Shown here: in pieces, positions 37,331-50,201 of the stretch
How the letters are laid out: the number at the start of each line of letters is the position of its first letter
Numbering within the stretch: the stretch's first letter is position 1
Assembly (NCBI GenBank): GCA_016859345.1
Contig: CM029118.1
Coordinates: forward strand, 27,470,501-27,534,500
Source: Istiophorus platypterus
Lineage: Eukaryota; Chordata; Actinopteri; Istiophoriformes; Istiophoridae
Length of the DNA stretch: 64,000 bases
Direction of reading: 5' to 3'
Translations under genes and position numbers: made by a program
The notes under the pieces: generated by a model
The model's database searches: none
What the model saw: only the letters and a program-made list of their open reading frames with translations
Told to the model about the DNA's origin: nothing

Positions 37331-38783
37331 TGGATTGGAGGAAGTTTTTTTTTTCTCATTAAATCGCATGTACTAGTAATATACACTAAATTCCCTTAGA
37401 AGAGAACTGAATTGATTAACTGACAAAGCCTTTGTGATGAGAAGTGAAACATCTTCAAGAAACTAAAGCCTTTGTATAGCACTAACTATTTTTTAGCTAG
37501 CCATGGTAAACCTGTGAAATTGCAGCTTTCTTACATTTGTTGCTTTGCAAGATGATTGACTTTTTTATCTATATTTCTTGATACAGTTGGAGCTTTTAGA
37601 CACTGGACTCAGGATAGTGGACTCAGATGAGGACTTTACCCCCACAGCTGTATCTATGAGGAGATGAAAACATAGACAATGGACCTACTGAATGCTAGAG
37701 GTGCATCAGGGAGAGGCCATGGAAGACGGGGCAGAGGGTGGTGTGTTGGCAAAACACCTGATTGTGTAAGATCCACAGTAGTAACTGTCAGTTTCTAAGA
37801 ATTATTCCTGTTGCACCTAATGTAATAGCTGCTGGTTTATTTTAACTGCAGATGTTATTAGGCTCGGTGAGGATATTTTTTCACTATGCATCTTGATATT
37901 ACCGAGAATGCATTCAATGTTTATACATTACAGCAGGAACGTCAAGTTCCAGAGCAATGATGGGCAGGGAACCTCAGTCTGATGTTTGACGTCATTAGCC
38001 AACTGCTACCTGCTGCCCCTCTACCTGTACCTCCCGTCCCACGGCAACCCTCATGGTGTGTCTGTCAGAGATACAGAGAGATGCCAAAAGTAATGGAGAG
38101 AAAATGCTGTAGCCAACAGTATAGATGTGCATTTCAATGCTGCTGAGGGTAACATTTTGCAGTAGGAAGTCTTGTGCCTAGCAAGGAGAATCTGGAATCA
38201 CTTAGCTGACCTCCAAGATTTTGGGCATGATAACAGACAGTTTCATAATGCAGCATACAGACATTTTTTTTAGCTGTGTGGGACTCTGGGTCCAGGTCTC
38301 AGAGTGGTCATACCAAGCTGCTGTGTCCAGTCAATTCATGACAGATTTCCAAGTCCTCAAATTAAATAAAGGGGTTTCATTCTCAGGAGGGTAAAGCTGC
38401 TGTTACCCTTGTTAAATGTAAATAGTTTGAGTGTTTTGCAATATACCATACATCAATTTTAATTTTTTTAACCAGTTTTTTTTTATATCTCTATACTGTT
38501 TTATCAAATATGTATGCAACCTTGTTATTCATTTTAAAATAAATAACGTTTTCAAATGTAATTAAGTTCTAATTGCAAAATATAAAAACAAAAAACAAAA
38601 ACAAAAAAAACAACTCTACCATTGTATATTATCAACATACTGTTTGTACCAGTTTAAAACAATACTAGGAAGACATTCAGTAGAGTGCAAACCTCTGCTG
38701 ATGCCAAACAAGCCCACACAATTCTGCCTAGCTCCTACAATAGAAAAACTGAGAAATGTACAAAAATGTATATATATATCTAA

Positions 38784-38830
<47 letters not shown>

Positions 38831-40059
38831 TAAAAAGTCAGACAATGTTAATAAAAGTGGGGAAAAAACAAAACAAAACAAAAAAAAAAAATTCCCAGAT
38901 CTACCCCTTTAAACAGATCTGCACCAAAATTTAATGGGTACTTCATGCCCCATCCCTCAAATAAGTTTGGGTCTGTATGGTACTGTTTGCATAATCCTGC
39001 CAACAAATAAACAAACAAGTAGACACAGGTAAAAACATAACCTCCATGGCGGTGGCAATAAAGACCTTAATTTTGAAAAAAGAGATTCACTGACTCAGTA
39101 CTAGAAAAGCAATGTCTCAAAAGTCATGTCTAAGAAGCTCATCATAACACATAATGACACTTTTGAAACATTGTTAAACTCTCTTTTAAAGAGACATTAA
39201 AATACAAAGTTGGTGGACTGCCTAAAATTTTCAATTGTGCATATGATTGAATAAGAAATCACTGATCATGAACAGATTATGGCTAAAATGATGAGGATGT
39301 TTCGCCGTAGTAAGTTTGGTAATGTACACAAACATTTTATGAGAATTTGATACTGGAAAAGGGCCAGCAGCAGATCTCGGGGTATTCTACGTTAAGTTGG
39401 TATTGATTTTGTAGCCAAAGAACATGCCTGACATGTGCCAGAAAACATAGAGTGCATAAATTGTGAGACTGCTCTGAATAATTACATCCTCCGAACTTAG
39501 GTAGATTTGGGGTTATTGCAGTTTATAGCGAGCTTGAAGAAGCTGCACTCAGCATTACTGGATGTTTTTAAACATTTTGCAATGTGAAAATGACTAAGGC
39601 CACAGCTGCAGTAGGGCTAGACATTATTGTCGTGAAATTGCAACATTGTTCACGAACAACCGCAGCCTGTGCATCAACTAGCATACATTTATTGCCTTGC
39701 ATAGGTGTTTGATGACAGAAACTGTGGTAAATGAAAGTGCTCACTTTCCACCTAAGCACTGATGATGACGACATTTAGCCCTGGGAACAAGTTAATGTAA
39801 CCGTAGCTATCTTACCAATGTTGTTATGTTTTTTTGAAAATGGAGTGGATTCTTGTAGATGCACTAGGCGGAACAAGAGAAACCTGATTTTTCCACAGAT
39901 TATCACCATAAAAAGTAGCAGCTGAGGTATTGCACTTGAGAATATTGTGTATTTGCTGTGTTACAGTGGTCGTACTTACAAATAGTACAGTTAGAAATAT
40001 ATACCGTGCATACAAAGGTGCAGTCAGAACGTTTTCTGTAAATTTAACTGTACGCATTG
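37331..40059. other. Non-coding DNA with TA microsatellite
   Basis: 'gagaagtgaaacatcttcaa' near 37438 resembles another dispersed fish repeat, not assigned. A (TA)n microsatellite runs at about 38787-38825. A-rich tracts occur at 38585-38612 and 38865-38891. No gene was found. Confidence 0.4.
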
Positions 40060-40292
40060 TAGTAAAGGCAAAGGTCCGAAACAGTCAGGGTCAGCGTTTA
40101 GCAGCGTTTGGTTCTTGTATGGCTCTGGGGTAGAAGCTGTTCTTAAGTCTGTTTATCCATGATATGATGGACCTGAAGCGTCTACCAGAGGGTAGCGGGT
40201 CAAACAGATGATGTCCAGGATGGGATGGGTCTCTCAGTATGCTGGCTTCTCTGCTGAGACAGCAAGGTAGGTAACAGCTGGTGATATTCTGG
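40060..40292 (-). pseudogene. C-terminal fragment of a fish LINE reverse transcriptase
   Basis: The minus strand reads without a stop through 'LSREASILRDPSHPGHHLF', 'DPLPSGRRFRSIISWINRL' and 'KNSFYPRAIQ', then ends shortly after. These are the well-known last residues of a teleost non-LTR element ('...ILRDPSHPGHHLFDLLPSGRRYRS...RLKNSFFPRAI'). No catalytic part is present; only the 3' end of the ORF was inserted or survives. It is a different family from the large LINE at 41.3-44.5 kb, whose C-terminus reads differently. Confidence 0.8.
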
Positions 40293-41262
40293 GCAGAAAC
40301 TTAACATTTACCAACCATGAATTCTGCACAAAAGAGCAGACAGAAAATCCTCATGTTGATCAGTGTAAAACAGTTACCTACCACAGTGTTTGAAGTTATG
40401 ATTTATGGAATGGCCGATACTCCTTTTTTTTTTTTTTTTCAAAGTACCGATGGCTGATAAGTCCCTACACAATGGCCAGATTAGAAGCATGATTGGACAC
40501 ATCCCCTAGATGTGTAGTATTTAAAATCTCCTCACTGCCTGTAATTCTACTCCTCTCTACCCCAACCCTGTTACAACAGACCCTTGATAATGTTATTGCT
40601 CATGGTTCATGACCAGAGAAGATAAGAGAAATAGGTTTCTTTAAGCCCCACACAGGCTTAACCTATGTGTCTACTTATAGCAAGCCCCAAAGACCCAGAC
40701 AACCCTGTTAGCTTTAGTTTTGTTCAATACCTCAATATAGTACGTGACAGATTTTAATACTTCCACTATACTGTATATCTTGTGTGCAGGAATGAAAACA
40801 TTTATAACTTATGCAAATCCATATCCACAGTTTGAAAGGCTAAACTCCATATGAAACCAATGGATCATTGCATTACAATACTCAGCTACACATGAAATGT
40901 GTAACTTTAACATTTTTGGGCTTGCAAAACCTCTAATAATAACAAGATACAGCTTAAGAGGGTTAAAGACAATAACTTAGAAACAACCCCAAAAAACACA
41001 CAGAGCATCTATCCAATTTTTTATTACCGCCTAATATTTCTCTTTAGGAGACCATAAAAAAAGTCCTGCTGGCCAAAAGTGGCCAAAAAAAAAAAAAAAT
41101 CAACTAATACGTCTCTAAAAATAAAACTGGTACAATAAAATGGAGACCCTGACTGGAGGCTCAAAAGCTTATGGACCCAGATATTTCTTTTTTCTGGTAG
41201 TTTCTGAGTAACCACAAGATTGCTGAGATTACAGTTAGGTCACATTCATACACAATGGAAAG
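40293..41262. other. Spacer between two LINE remnants
   Basis: A T run lies at 40424-40439 and an A run at 41085-41099. Nothing else is supportable. Confidence 0.5.
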
Positions 41263-41384
41263 TTATTCAATTGAATTTTTTTTTCAAATCAGTTTTATTT
41301 GAATAGTGCCACATCATAACAGGCATTATCTCAGGGCACGTTTCATGTAGAGCAGGTCTAGGCCAGAATCTTTATAGTTATTAT

Positions 41385-41597
41385 TTACAGAGACCCAACA
41401 TTTCCCCCATGAACAAGAACGTGATGAGAGTGAAGAGTGAAGAGAGTGAAGTCAAAGAGGAAGGATTTAAGCCGACTCTTAAACATGGAGAGTGTGTTTG
41501 CCTCCTGGACCCAAACTGGAAGATGGTTCCACAGCAGAGGAGCCTGATAACTGAAGGCTCTGCCTCCCATTCTGCTTGTGGAGATTCTAGGAACCAC
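41385..41597 (-). pseudogene. LINE ORF2 C-terminal end
   Basis: 'VPRISTSRMGGRAFSYQAP' followed by 'LLWNHLPVWVQEANTLSMFK' and 'SRLKSFLFD' is the standard terminal segment of this LINE group (GGRAFSYQAPLLWNQLPVWV...TFKTRLKTFLFD). It sits directly before the 3' UTR and tail. About 120 bp upstream, the expected 'KALNGQAPSYLKELI' region is scrambled by a frameshift. Confidence 0.82.
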
Positions 41598-41717
41598 TAG
41601 TAGACCTGCGTTCTGGGGGTGAAGTGTTCTACAGGGCTAATAAGGTAATATTAGCTCTTTAAGACAGGATGGTGTCTGACCATTAAGGGCTTTGTAGGTG
41701 AGGAGGAGGATTTTAAA

Positions 41718-42161
41718 TCATATTCTGAATTTAACAGGGAGCCAATGCAGAGAAGCTAACACAGGAGAGATATGATCTCTTTTTCTGGTTCTTGTCAGTA
41801 CTCTTGCAGCAGCAATTTGAACCAGTGGGAGAGTATTTAATGTGTTATCGGGACAGCGTGATAATAGGGAGTCGCAAAAATCGAGCCTTGAAGTAATGAA
41901 GGCATGTATCAGTTTTTCTGCCTCATTTTGAGGAAAGATGTGCCTGATTTTTTGCAGTATTACGTAGGTAAAAAAAGGCGTCCTTGAAGTTTGTTTTATG
42001 TGGGAGTGAAAGGACATGTCCTGATCGAAGACAACGCCAAGATTCCTAGCGATGGTTCTAGAGGCCAGAGCAAAGCCATCTAGAGTAAGTATGTCATTAG
42101 ATAATGTGTTTCTGAGCATTTGGGTGCCAATCACAATAACTTCAGATTTATCTGAGTTCAA
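41718..42161 (-). pseudogene. LINE RT thumb/C-terminal region, 147 open codons
   Basis: The frame reads 'MNSDKSEVIVIG', 'LASRTIARNLGVVFDQDMSF', 'HAFITSRLDFCDSLL', 'AAARVLTRTRKRDHISPVLA' and 'SLHWLPVKFRI'. This is the typical C-terminal half of L2/Rex1-type RTs (LNSDKTEVIVLG ... RNLGVIFDQDMSF ... SRLDYCNSLLSG ... LHWLPVKFRI). A stop at the end separates it from the last block (41597-41385, 'RISTSRMGGRAFSYQAPLLW'). The Met is internal; an upstream stop replaces what should be continuous ORF. Confidence 0.85.
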
Positions 42162-42239
42162 TTAAAGGAAGTTTCTTTCATCCAGATCTTTTTTCCTTAG
42201 ACATGCTTGAAGTTTAGCTAACTGATCAGTTTCATCAGG

Positions 42240-42690
42240 CTTCCTTGATAGGTAAAATTGGGTATCATCTGCATAACAGTGGAAGTTTATGGAGTGTTTC
42301 CTGATAAAATTGCATTAAGGAAGCATATTTATGGTGAATAGAACTGGTCCAAGCACAGAACCTTGTGGAGGTCTTTGACTAACTTTTGAGTATATGGAGG
42401 ATTTATCGTTAATATGCAGTTGAAATCGATCTGATAAATAGGACTTATACCAGTTCAGAGAATGAAATGCCCCAGTCCCTGTAATAGGATTTGATGGTCA
42501 ATAGTGTCAAAAGTGGTACTAAGACCAACATAGGAGACAGTACGGAGACAATTCCTTTATCTGATGTGGTTAGTAGATCATTCGTAACCTTCACCTGTGC
42601 TGTCTCCATGCTATGATGCTCCTTAAATCCTGACAGTATTTCCTCTGTGAAACTATTATTATGTAAAAAGTCCCACAACTGGCTGGCAAC
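42240..42690 (-). pseudogene. LINE reverse-transcriptase core with intact YADD
   Basis: On the minus strand 'LHNNSFTEEILSGFKEHHSM' and 'ETAQVKVTNDLLTTSDKG' are followed by a decayed 'LDLSAAFDT' region. Block B 'PPQGSVLGPV' lies at about 42370-42341 and '[14 protein letters not shown]' at about 42290-42245. The YADDT codons occupy 42261-42275, so both catalytic aspartates are present, unlike the other LINE copies here. The aspartate block A (usually AAFDTI) is destroyed and there are frameshifts, so the enzyme is not functional. Confidence 0.8.
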
Positions 42691-43181
42691 AGCTTACAGG
42701 ACTGCATTACATTGCCTGATAATAAGGAGAAATTGATGTCGAATAAAGAAGTGCTAAGAGTAGAACTTCCTGAAGCAGCCTGGTTGGGACGGGGTCTAGG
42801 AGACAAGTTGATGGTTTAGATGAAGAGATCATTGAAGTCAGTTGGTGAAGGTTGATAGGAGAGAAACCATCTAAGTTTATATCGGTGTTATGGCTGTTTC
42901 TAAGGTTCTTGTGTTTGAGGACGAATCAGTGCCATTTGAGGGCAGGAGGAGGTGAATTCTGTCTCTAATAGTTAGAATTTTGTAATTTCAGTAGCTCATG
43001 AAATCATCGCTACTCAGAGCTACAGGAATACATGGATCAATCGAGCTATGACTCAGTCAGCCTGGCTACAGTGTTGAAAAGAAACCTAGGATTGTTTTTA
43101 TTTTCCTCTATTACAGATGAGTAAGAGGCTGCTCTGGCATCACTGAGGGCCTCCTGTATGTTTTAAGACTGTCATGTTAGG

Positions 43182-43484
43182 CTAAGTGGGATTGTTCCAA
43201 TTCAGTAAAGCACTATATCCTTTCAAGTTTTCGTGTTGATGCTTTAATATATGGGTTTGGGAGTTAAACCATGGAGCTAAACTTCTTTGTTTTATTATCT
43301 TCTTTTTTAGAGGGGAAATAGAGTGGAGTGCTGCTCTCATTGAGCCTACAGCACAATTAACAAGATAATCAATTCTGGAGGGACCAAAGTTAGCATATGA
43401 GTTCTCTGTTATATTGTGAAATGGCAGTGAATTTAGCACTGATGGAATCACTTCTTTAAATTTAGCTACAGCACTATCAGACAT
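43182..43484 (-). pseudogene. LINE linker between endonuclease and RT, 100 open codons
   Basis: The frame opens 'MSDSAVAKFKEVIPSVLNSL' and contains 'KIIKQRSLAPWFNSQTHIL', which matches the 'KLAPWYNSHTRSLK' linker that precedes RT in this LINE group. The start methionine is not a true start; the region is internal to ORF2. It is the longest uninterrupted stretch between the endonuclease and RT remnants. Confidence 0.7.
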
Positions 43485-43579
43485 CTAGTGAAGACATTTT
43501 TACCTAATGTTGTGTAATCTAGAAACAGAAGTTTAAAGGTTATTAAACAATGGTATGAGAGAAGAGGATTCTGCTGAAA

Positions 43580-44240
43580 GACAATTAAGTGTTCAATTTT
43601 TATGCCATAGTTCAGAACAAGGTAGAGGGTGTGGTCAAAACAATGAGTGGGTTTATTTACCCGCTGGACAAAGCCAACTGAGTCTAAAAGTGAGATAAAT
43701 GCAGTGCTGAGGCATCACTATCAACATCCACATGAATATTGAATTATTTTGTCTGTACTAATGACTGAGGTTGATAAAAACTCTGAGAATTCAGATAGAA
43801 ATTCAGAGAGTATGGTCCAGGAGCACGGTTCACTATAACAAATAGAACAGGCCTTAAAGTTTTCCAGGTCGTATGTATAAGACTAAGAATCAGGCTTTCG
43901 AATGAGTCATGGTTGATTTTAGGTTTAGGGTTGATTAACAGGCTTGAGTTGAAAATGGCTGCAACTCCACGTCCTCTGCCAGTGTCTCTGGTAATATGAG
44001 TATTGATATGACTGAGGAGGTGGAGTCATTTAAGCTAACAAATTCATAATGTGACAGCCAGGTCTCAGTAAGGAAAATAAATTAATATGATGTAACGTCC
44101 ACATTTAATTCTCATACTTTGCCGTGTTTCAGTATTGGTGGTCTTAATTTTTAATTAGGTTTTTCAGTACAGCTCCTCTTCTGTATGTTTTTGAGTTAAT
44201 TAATTTAGGTGGTCGGGGACAGACACAGTCTCTATGGGGT
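43580..44240 (-). pseudogene. LINE endonuclease-domain remnant
   Basis: The minus-strand translation keeps 'HITRDTGRGRGVAAIFNSSL', 'INHDSFESLIL', 'PVLFVIVNRAPGPYSLN', 'FNIHVDVDSDASALHL', 'THCFDHTLYLVLNYGIKIEH' and 'NPLLSYHCLITF'. These are in the usual endonuclease order (catalytic-type SDHCLITF altered to SYHCLITF, YRPPGPYS altered to NRAPGPYS). Loss of the aspartate in the SDH box would inactivate it. At least one frame change and several stops occur. The domain would nick the target for target-primed reverse transcription. Confidence 0.75.
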
Positions 44241-44535
44241 ATTGATTGGGTGACAGCAGTAATGGAGGCACAGAGAAGTGTAGAATACTACACTGCTGTT
44301 TCCTGGTCTCAACTCTGGATTGTCAAGGTTTTGGTTTTCTAATAAACTCAGATTTCTAGATATGAGAGCTGCTCCATCCAAAGGGGGATGTAGCCGTCTC
44401 TTCTAATCAGACCAGGTCTTCCCCAAAAAGTCAGCCAATTGTCTATAAAGCCAACATCGTTTGCTGGACACCACTGTGCTGGGTCGGCTTGCACCGGCTA
44501 CCGGGCCTGGCTAGCCACTGTAGCTAAAGATTTTT

Positions 44536-47329
44536 TTCCATGGTGCGGAATCCTTATAATAATCTAAATGATAGGTTTAAAGTTTAAAATAACTGTGTAA
44601 TGATGCCAGCAATCCCATCTTAATAAAGCTGATTTCTGCATGCAGCTTTAGTTGAGATTACAGATACTAAATTCACATACTAAAAAGTCATCATGCAGAG
44701 CACCACCTTACTTACATACCAAGTGTAACCATTTAATACTGCATAGTATCTGACATACTGTACCTCTCCCATGAGAAAAAGATAGCATGGATGTTAAGAA
44801 AGCAGAAGAGATGGAACATCTGACAAAAGGTACAGTATACCACTGGGGTCATACTCCTATCACAGATGTTTAATTCAAATCAGCCCACAGCACTTCTAGC
44901 AGAATCAACCAAGAGTCCCAGTACCTCTGAAACACCCTTCTCTATACCTGCTCACAGCTCTAATTAAGCCCAAACACACATCTCTATTGTTACATTCTCC
45001 ACAGTAGCTGCTTCTATATTTAGACTAATACTCAACCCATGACTTCCCATTGCTTTATCAATCAGTCCTCGTTTCCTTACCATGCTTAGAATTACCTAAT
45101 GAGTAGGTCAACCCTGAACCCTGCTAGGAACCACAAAATGTGATGTTGCCAGTGACCTCTGCAATTATCAGATCACTGTAAATAACTTAGATTTTTATTC
45201 AGTACTCCTATACTATATTTTACTGAATTTGATTTTTTATAATTTATCTATCAGGGTAAGATAACACAGGAAATGGGCTCTTTGCAAGTGCACTTGGAGC
45301 TTCACCATGATAACTCACAGATTTATTTCTAGAACCTGTTGCATGACTCCACTCTATCACCAGACAGAATGTGACACTGTAATTCTCTAAATCCTTGGAT
45401 TATGTACAGTGAAAAAATTCTCTAACCATCGATGGCAACATTTTAAGAATATTTTTCTACACTATAGGCACATGAAAATTACAGTATGATTAAGATTAGG
45501 CAAAGATTGTGGTCATGGCAAAAAAGCTATGGTTAAGGGTTTGGGTCAGACAAGTAACGGCCTATTTATACTTGTCTTATGTCCAGATACAATCAGCTGC
45601 ACGTAAATACACTTGTGTTTATATTTAGCAAAAAATAATTATGGCAGGATCACAAATCTGATCATCATGGATGGACCATCATGGTCCATCATGGATGGAC
45701 TGCAAGCATGACAAGAGTTTTTTATTCTTCATCAAATATTAATCATATATTAACTATTTCCTTGTGACAATGTGCAAACCCCAGTCAACCCCATTAAGGT
45801 TGGAAACATTACATGCATATCCAGTACCCCCAACAAAATGTATCTTTTGCTATTATTCTATTTTTGCATTGCTATACAAAGGGACACAACTATCTTCTGC
45901 ATTGGCACTCATTATAAACTGTGCTGCAAAACTGTCCCATTTGAGTGCAATTCCTTTCAATTATATGGGTTTACACTATCCCATTGCACAGTCCCACTCA
46001 GAAATCAGCAAGATCATATGTGTTATGTATCTATATTTATATTATACAACAGCCTAAAGGCACACAAGTTATAGCACTTCCTTACCAAATTGCAAAAGTC
46101 TATTCAATGTGTACACTGCATGTACTGTATTTTTAGTCACTAAAATACTTAAAAAAATTAATGGAATTTCATTCAGGGCATTTTCTGCCATGACTTTTGC
46201 ACCTACGGTTGATGTTGACCAATCCTAGCCTCTAATACAACTGTTCTTTCTGCTGTTAAGAAACGAATGTCATGGGAAATGTAGAAATTTGTCTCATGCT
46301 AGAAGTAAACATTGCTGCCTCTAAAAACTACTCATCATGAGTCACTAAAAATGAGAAATTTTGATTCAACTCACAAGAGCAGAAAGAAATTATTAGAAAA
46401 TGGGTTGAACAATTGATAATGGTAATGCAGTCTTCAAACCTGTGAGTGAGTTGCAGCCTGAAGGTTAAATATGATCAGTGAAATTGAATCTGACAAAGCT
46501 ACATTACAATCCATCTTGGGATATTAAACATTTCAAATTTTCTGAATTAAGGACTAATAAGGCTTCCGAGATGAGTCCGAGATGGATGGTCTTGGTTAAC
46601 AATCACCAAACAGATCTGATGAGAGCAAATGGCATCAGAGTTGACATATGATATTGTTGAGTGGGAGAAATTAAGTCTTAAATTATTTTGCTTTCTCTGA
46701 CATTGAGGTTGCTGCTTTTCAAAGCATTTGCATTTAAAATTGAGAAAATGTATTGATTCTGTTTGGTTTAATCAAACTTGCTTTTTTCTATTTTAATATT
46801 ATATGGTCACTATGAGATATTTTTTCATGGAACAACCTTCTTATCTGTAACCATTGGAAATGGTTATCAAGAGATTACACACCGGGCTGTCCTTAATCAT
46901 GTAAATTACATTAATTACATGTCTTATGGCTGCCGGATGCTCTGTTCTCCTGGTAGTAGAAATTGCAGGATGCCTTTAATAAAAATGAGCTGTCAAAATT
47001 AGCATGCCCAGCTAACTATCTTTCCACCTACTGTTATTTCCAGAGGCAAGTTCCATTGGCACAACTACTTTAGACCGATCTATCACTACAATATCAATGT
47101 TGTTGACTGTTGTGACTGATCTCTGTTTTTATGGAGTTACATATTATACTTGAAAAATGTGTTGGAGCTAGATTGAAATATATCAGAGCTCTAATTAATA
47201 ACAGTCGCTCCTTCTTGCTCTTTACTATAGATGTTTACACTCTAGCAAATCCAGCCAAACTTGTGTTAGGCTACTTTTGTATCATGTATCAGTAAACTAT
47301 AACTCTAATTGTGCTGTTAACCATCCAGT
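44536..47329. other. Non-coding DNA with a small interleaved repeat at 45.66 kb
   Basis: At 45663-45700 the 14-mer CATCATGGATGGAC occurs twice and brackets the palindrome GGACCATCATGGTCC (45673-45687). Three overlapping frames at 45764-46136 are open together in AT-rich DNA and lack any domain. About 46880-47010 is a repeat-free, ATTA-rich patch. Confidence 0.45.
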
Positions 47330-47775
47330 TAGATCAAATCACATTAAAATTTCTACAACCTTTTGTACTACTTTACTATAACATGGGAGATAAGTAGCTC
47401 TACCCCTTCTCAAGGCAAAGAAATATAATATTCTGGCCAAGTCAGTCACCTGACCTAAAGCCAGCTGAGCCTGCTTTTCACTTACTGAAGACAAAACTGA
47501 GGGCAGAAAGACCCACGAACAAGCAGCAGCTGAAGGCAGTTGCTTTAAAGGCCTGACAAACCGTCTCAAGGGAGGAAACTCAGTATTTAGTGATGTCCAT
47601 GGGTTTCAGACCTCAGACAGTCATCGACTGGAAAGGAGTTTCATCCAAGTATTAAAAAAATCTTCATATTTATAAATATGATGGTTTGTCCAACTACTTC
47701 TGAGCCCCTGAAATTGAGGGACTATGTATGGAATTGGCTGAAATTCCTAATAAGTAATGAAATATTTTAGATGGT
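47330..47775 (+). mobile_element. 3' half of a Tc1/mariner-like transposon
   Basis: The plus strand encodes a broken Tc1-type transposase C-terminus. 'NIIFWPSQSPDLKPAEPAFH' is followed by 'LLKTKLRAERPTNKQQLKAV', 'REETQYLVMSMGFRPQTVID' and 'WKGVSSKY'. The 'PSQSPDLNP(I/A)E' signature of the DD34E family is evident (here PSQSPDLKPAE). The 'QQDNDPKHT'-type catalytic region just upstream is degraded to 'YYNMGDK' followed by a stop. After the ORF comes the usual 3' text 'TTTGTCCAACTACTTCTGAG' and 'CCCCTGAAATTGAGGGACTA', ending around 47775. The N-terminal half and left terminal repeat are missing, so the copy is immobile. The minus-strand frame at 47339-47569 is its antisense shadow. Confidence 0.85.
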
Positions 47776-49972
47776 TCTCCCCTGAAAAAAATCACCTGAA
47801 AATACTGAAGCCAGCCTGAACAGGAGATTTCAACCAACTCACAGTTTTAACATTAGCAGGAGCTTATTTTAGCTTGCTACAGATTGTAACCTCAGCATTC
47901 ATCTTTTTAGCCTACAAAATCAGTGCTTGTCAGGTAGAAATGAGAAGTCTGCTTTTGTTGACTTCTCTGTGAACTCACACACCCATTGTTTCAAAAATTA
48001 CAGCAATTTTTAAGAGGTAAATGTACCATTTTAAATTTTATCACATACCTTAAATATTTGTGCCTTGCCAGGACAGAAAGCCTTAATGGTGTAAGGGGTG
48101 TGGTTCAGTGAATGGTTACTTGATAAATACTTTGTGTGAAAAGTCCATATGGGTATTCCAGTAAAATTCATAATTTAGGCCAAATACAGTTTAGCCAAGT
48201 CAAATTCTTCCCTCATCTTGAAAATAAACTTGTGCACAAAGTTGGTACCACAACAAAGTTTAAGTGGGTGTGTGTTTATATGTGTCTATGTGTGTGCTGG
48301 ATGTTAGGGGAATAGCTGTTTATGAGGGGATCCTGAGGATTTATTCCAGACAGCTGCATCGTTGACAGGCCATCATTAGCAGAGTGATTCCTCAGGTTGT
48401 TTCATTCCCCGGTGGCCAAGACAAACTGCACAAGATCTTAATTGCTGGTATGAATAAAAGTTCATTTTCCAAGGGGTGGTATCATTATAAATGCAGTATA
48501 AAAGATTACTTGGAAGATGAATATGTCAAGTACTGTACCCTCACACTACTGCAATAAAGAGGCTAATAAACCTGAGATGGGCTGGAGGGTTATTCAGGGA
48601 CAATAGAGAAGATAAATGCTGTTTATCTCCAATTACAGTACATTCTTATGACGGTCTAAGTTAAGAAGGGTGTAAGAAAGACAGAGGCAGATGTAGAGAG
48701 GCAGAGACAAAGAACATTTCAAGCCTCGGAGAAAGCTTCTTTTGAAAGCTTTTCTTGGGATAAAAACTGTGATTTGCACCTAATCTTCTTTGCAATTGTC
48801 CAAAAATGTTGTATGACAGATAAATGAGAGGTTGTCTGTATGTTGAATGCTTGGAAAGTCATAAAGTAGCACTGAAAGCCATTCTGAATGGAGCCGCAGT
48901 CCAGAGAATGATGCGTGGTAAAATGCTACCCATTATTATTGTGGTCAGGGGACTGTGGCAGACGAGGTATTAGGACTGGTCTCTGGGGATGGGCACTGGG
49001 AGTTAAGGGGCCTTAGTGTAATATAGCATGGGAATAATCATGAGCCATATATCCCTGATATCCACTTCACTAAATAGCTTTTCTGCAAAGAGGCATTACT
49101 GCAGTTTCTGGTTCCCTTAATACAGGATCTACAAGATTCTGGGATACATTCAAGTGGCACTGTGCAATGAAAACTTCCCCATTTATAAAATTACAGTTCT
49201 GTGATTATGATAGGGCAGGCACAGAAATTCATAATTTTAAGTTTTTCATGTTCATGCATTTAAAATTTTCAAAGAAAATAAAACAGCTTCGGTTTGAGGG
49301 TACCATCACCAAGTGTTTCAGCTCTGATTGTTCATGAAAATCTGATCTTATCAACATACCATTCTTTCACTGGGTGGCAGCAGAATGTTCTGAAGTATGC
49401 CACTTGACACTAAAGCATCAGCTGATTGGTGCTAGATCAGCTACGATTTGGTAGTATCTATAATTTTTGCCAGTAATCTAAAGGTAAGACACACTATGGA
49501 AGACTATTTCCACCATTCACTGACATCTGAGTTTAGCTGATATATCAATGTATGAGTCGTATGATCATAAAGGCATAATGTCTAATTCTTGACTCTGAGC
49601 AGCCCTTAGTAGGTTCCAGTCAAGGGTACTATGGCTCAGCTTTCAATCTTATGCAACACTTCCTCTCAGGGTATGTAAAAATCCATCTCCTTTAACTGTG
49701 ATTGGCAGAGCCTTATTCCAGCTATTCCTTTTGTCCTAACATAACCATCTGCTGTAGAGCATTTGAAAGCATTTGAGTGATGGCGAGTAAACAGCTTGGA
49801 GGAAGTCCTGCCTGAGAGAAATGATCCAGAGCAAGAACTCTTTTTCCTTGTGGGACACAGAAATAATACTAGTCAGGGCATTAAAAACTCAGTCACCAAT
49901 AACAATGACTCTAGTAGTATTATTATTGTGCAACACTGAGTACCAGCATAGACTAGTTCATTGTTGTGTCTG
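47776..49972. other. Non-coding DNA, constrained-looking patch 48.3-48.66 kb
   Basis: No gene. 48300-48660 is free of simple repeats and has several TTATTC/AATTA words, so it is another weak candidate for a conserved element. Nothing else was recognised. Confidence 0.4.

Positions 49973-50201
<229 letters not shown>

Larger units (their letters stand above)
41263..44535 (-). mobile_element. Nearly full-length inactive LINE (Rex1/L2-like), minus strand
   Basis: Read on the minus strand the parts come in order. A 5' region and endonuclease remnant (about 44230-43580) are followed by a linker (43484-43182), the RT core with PQGSVLGP and YADD (about 42680-42240), the RT C-terminus (42161-41718), the terminal 'MGGRAFSYQAPLLWNHLPVW' block (41597-41385) and a 3' UTR. 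The 3' UTR holds the fish-type words 'TAGACCTGCTCTACATGAAA', 'GTGCCCTGAGATAATGCC' and 'CACTATTCAAATAAAACTGA', and ends near 41263 in an A-rich, TTGAA-type tail. Stops and frameshifts break it repeatedly, yet similarity is high, so the insertion looks younger than the L2 at 0.84-3.56 kb. The 5' limit is approximate. Confidence 0.85.

Noticed and set aside
37430..37480. Known dispersed repeat around GAGAAGTGAAACATCTTCAA
   Set aside because: It resembles a fish repeat phrase, but it is too short to classify.
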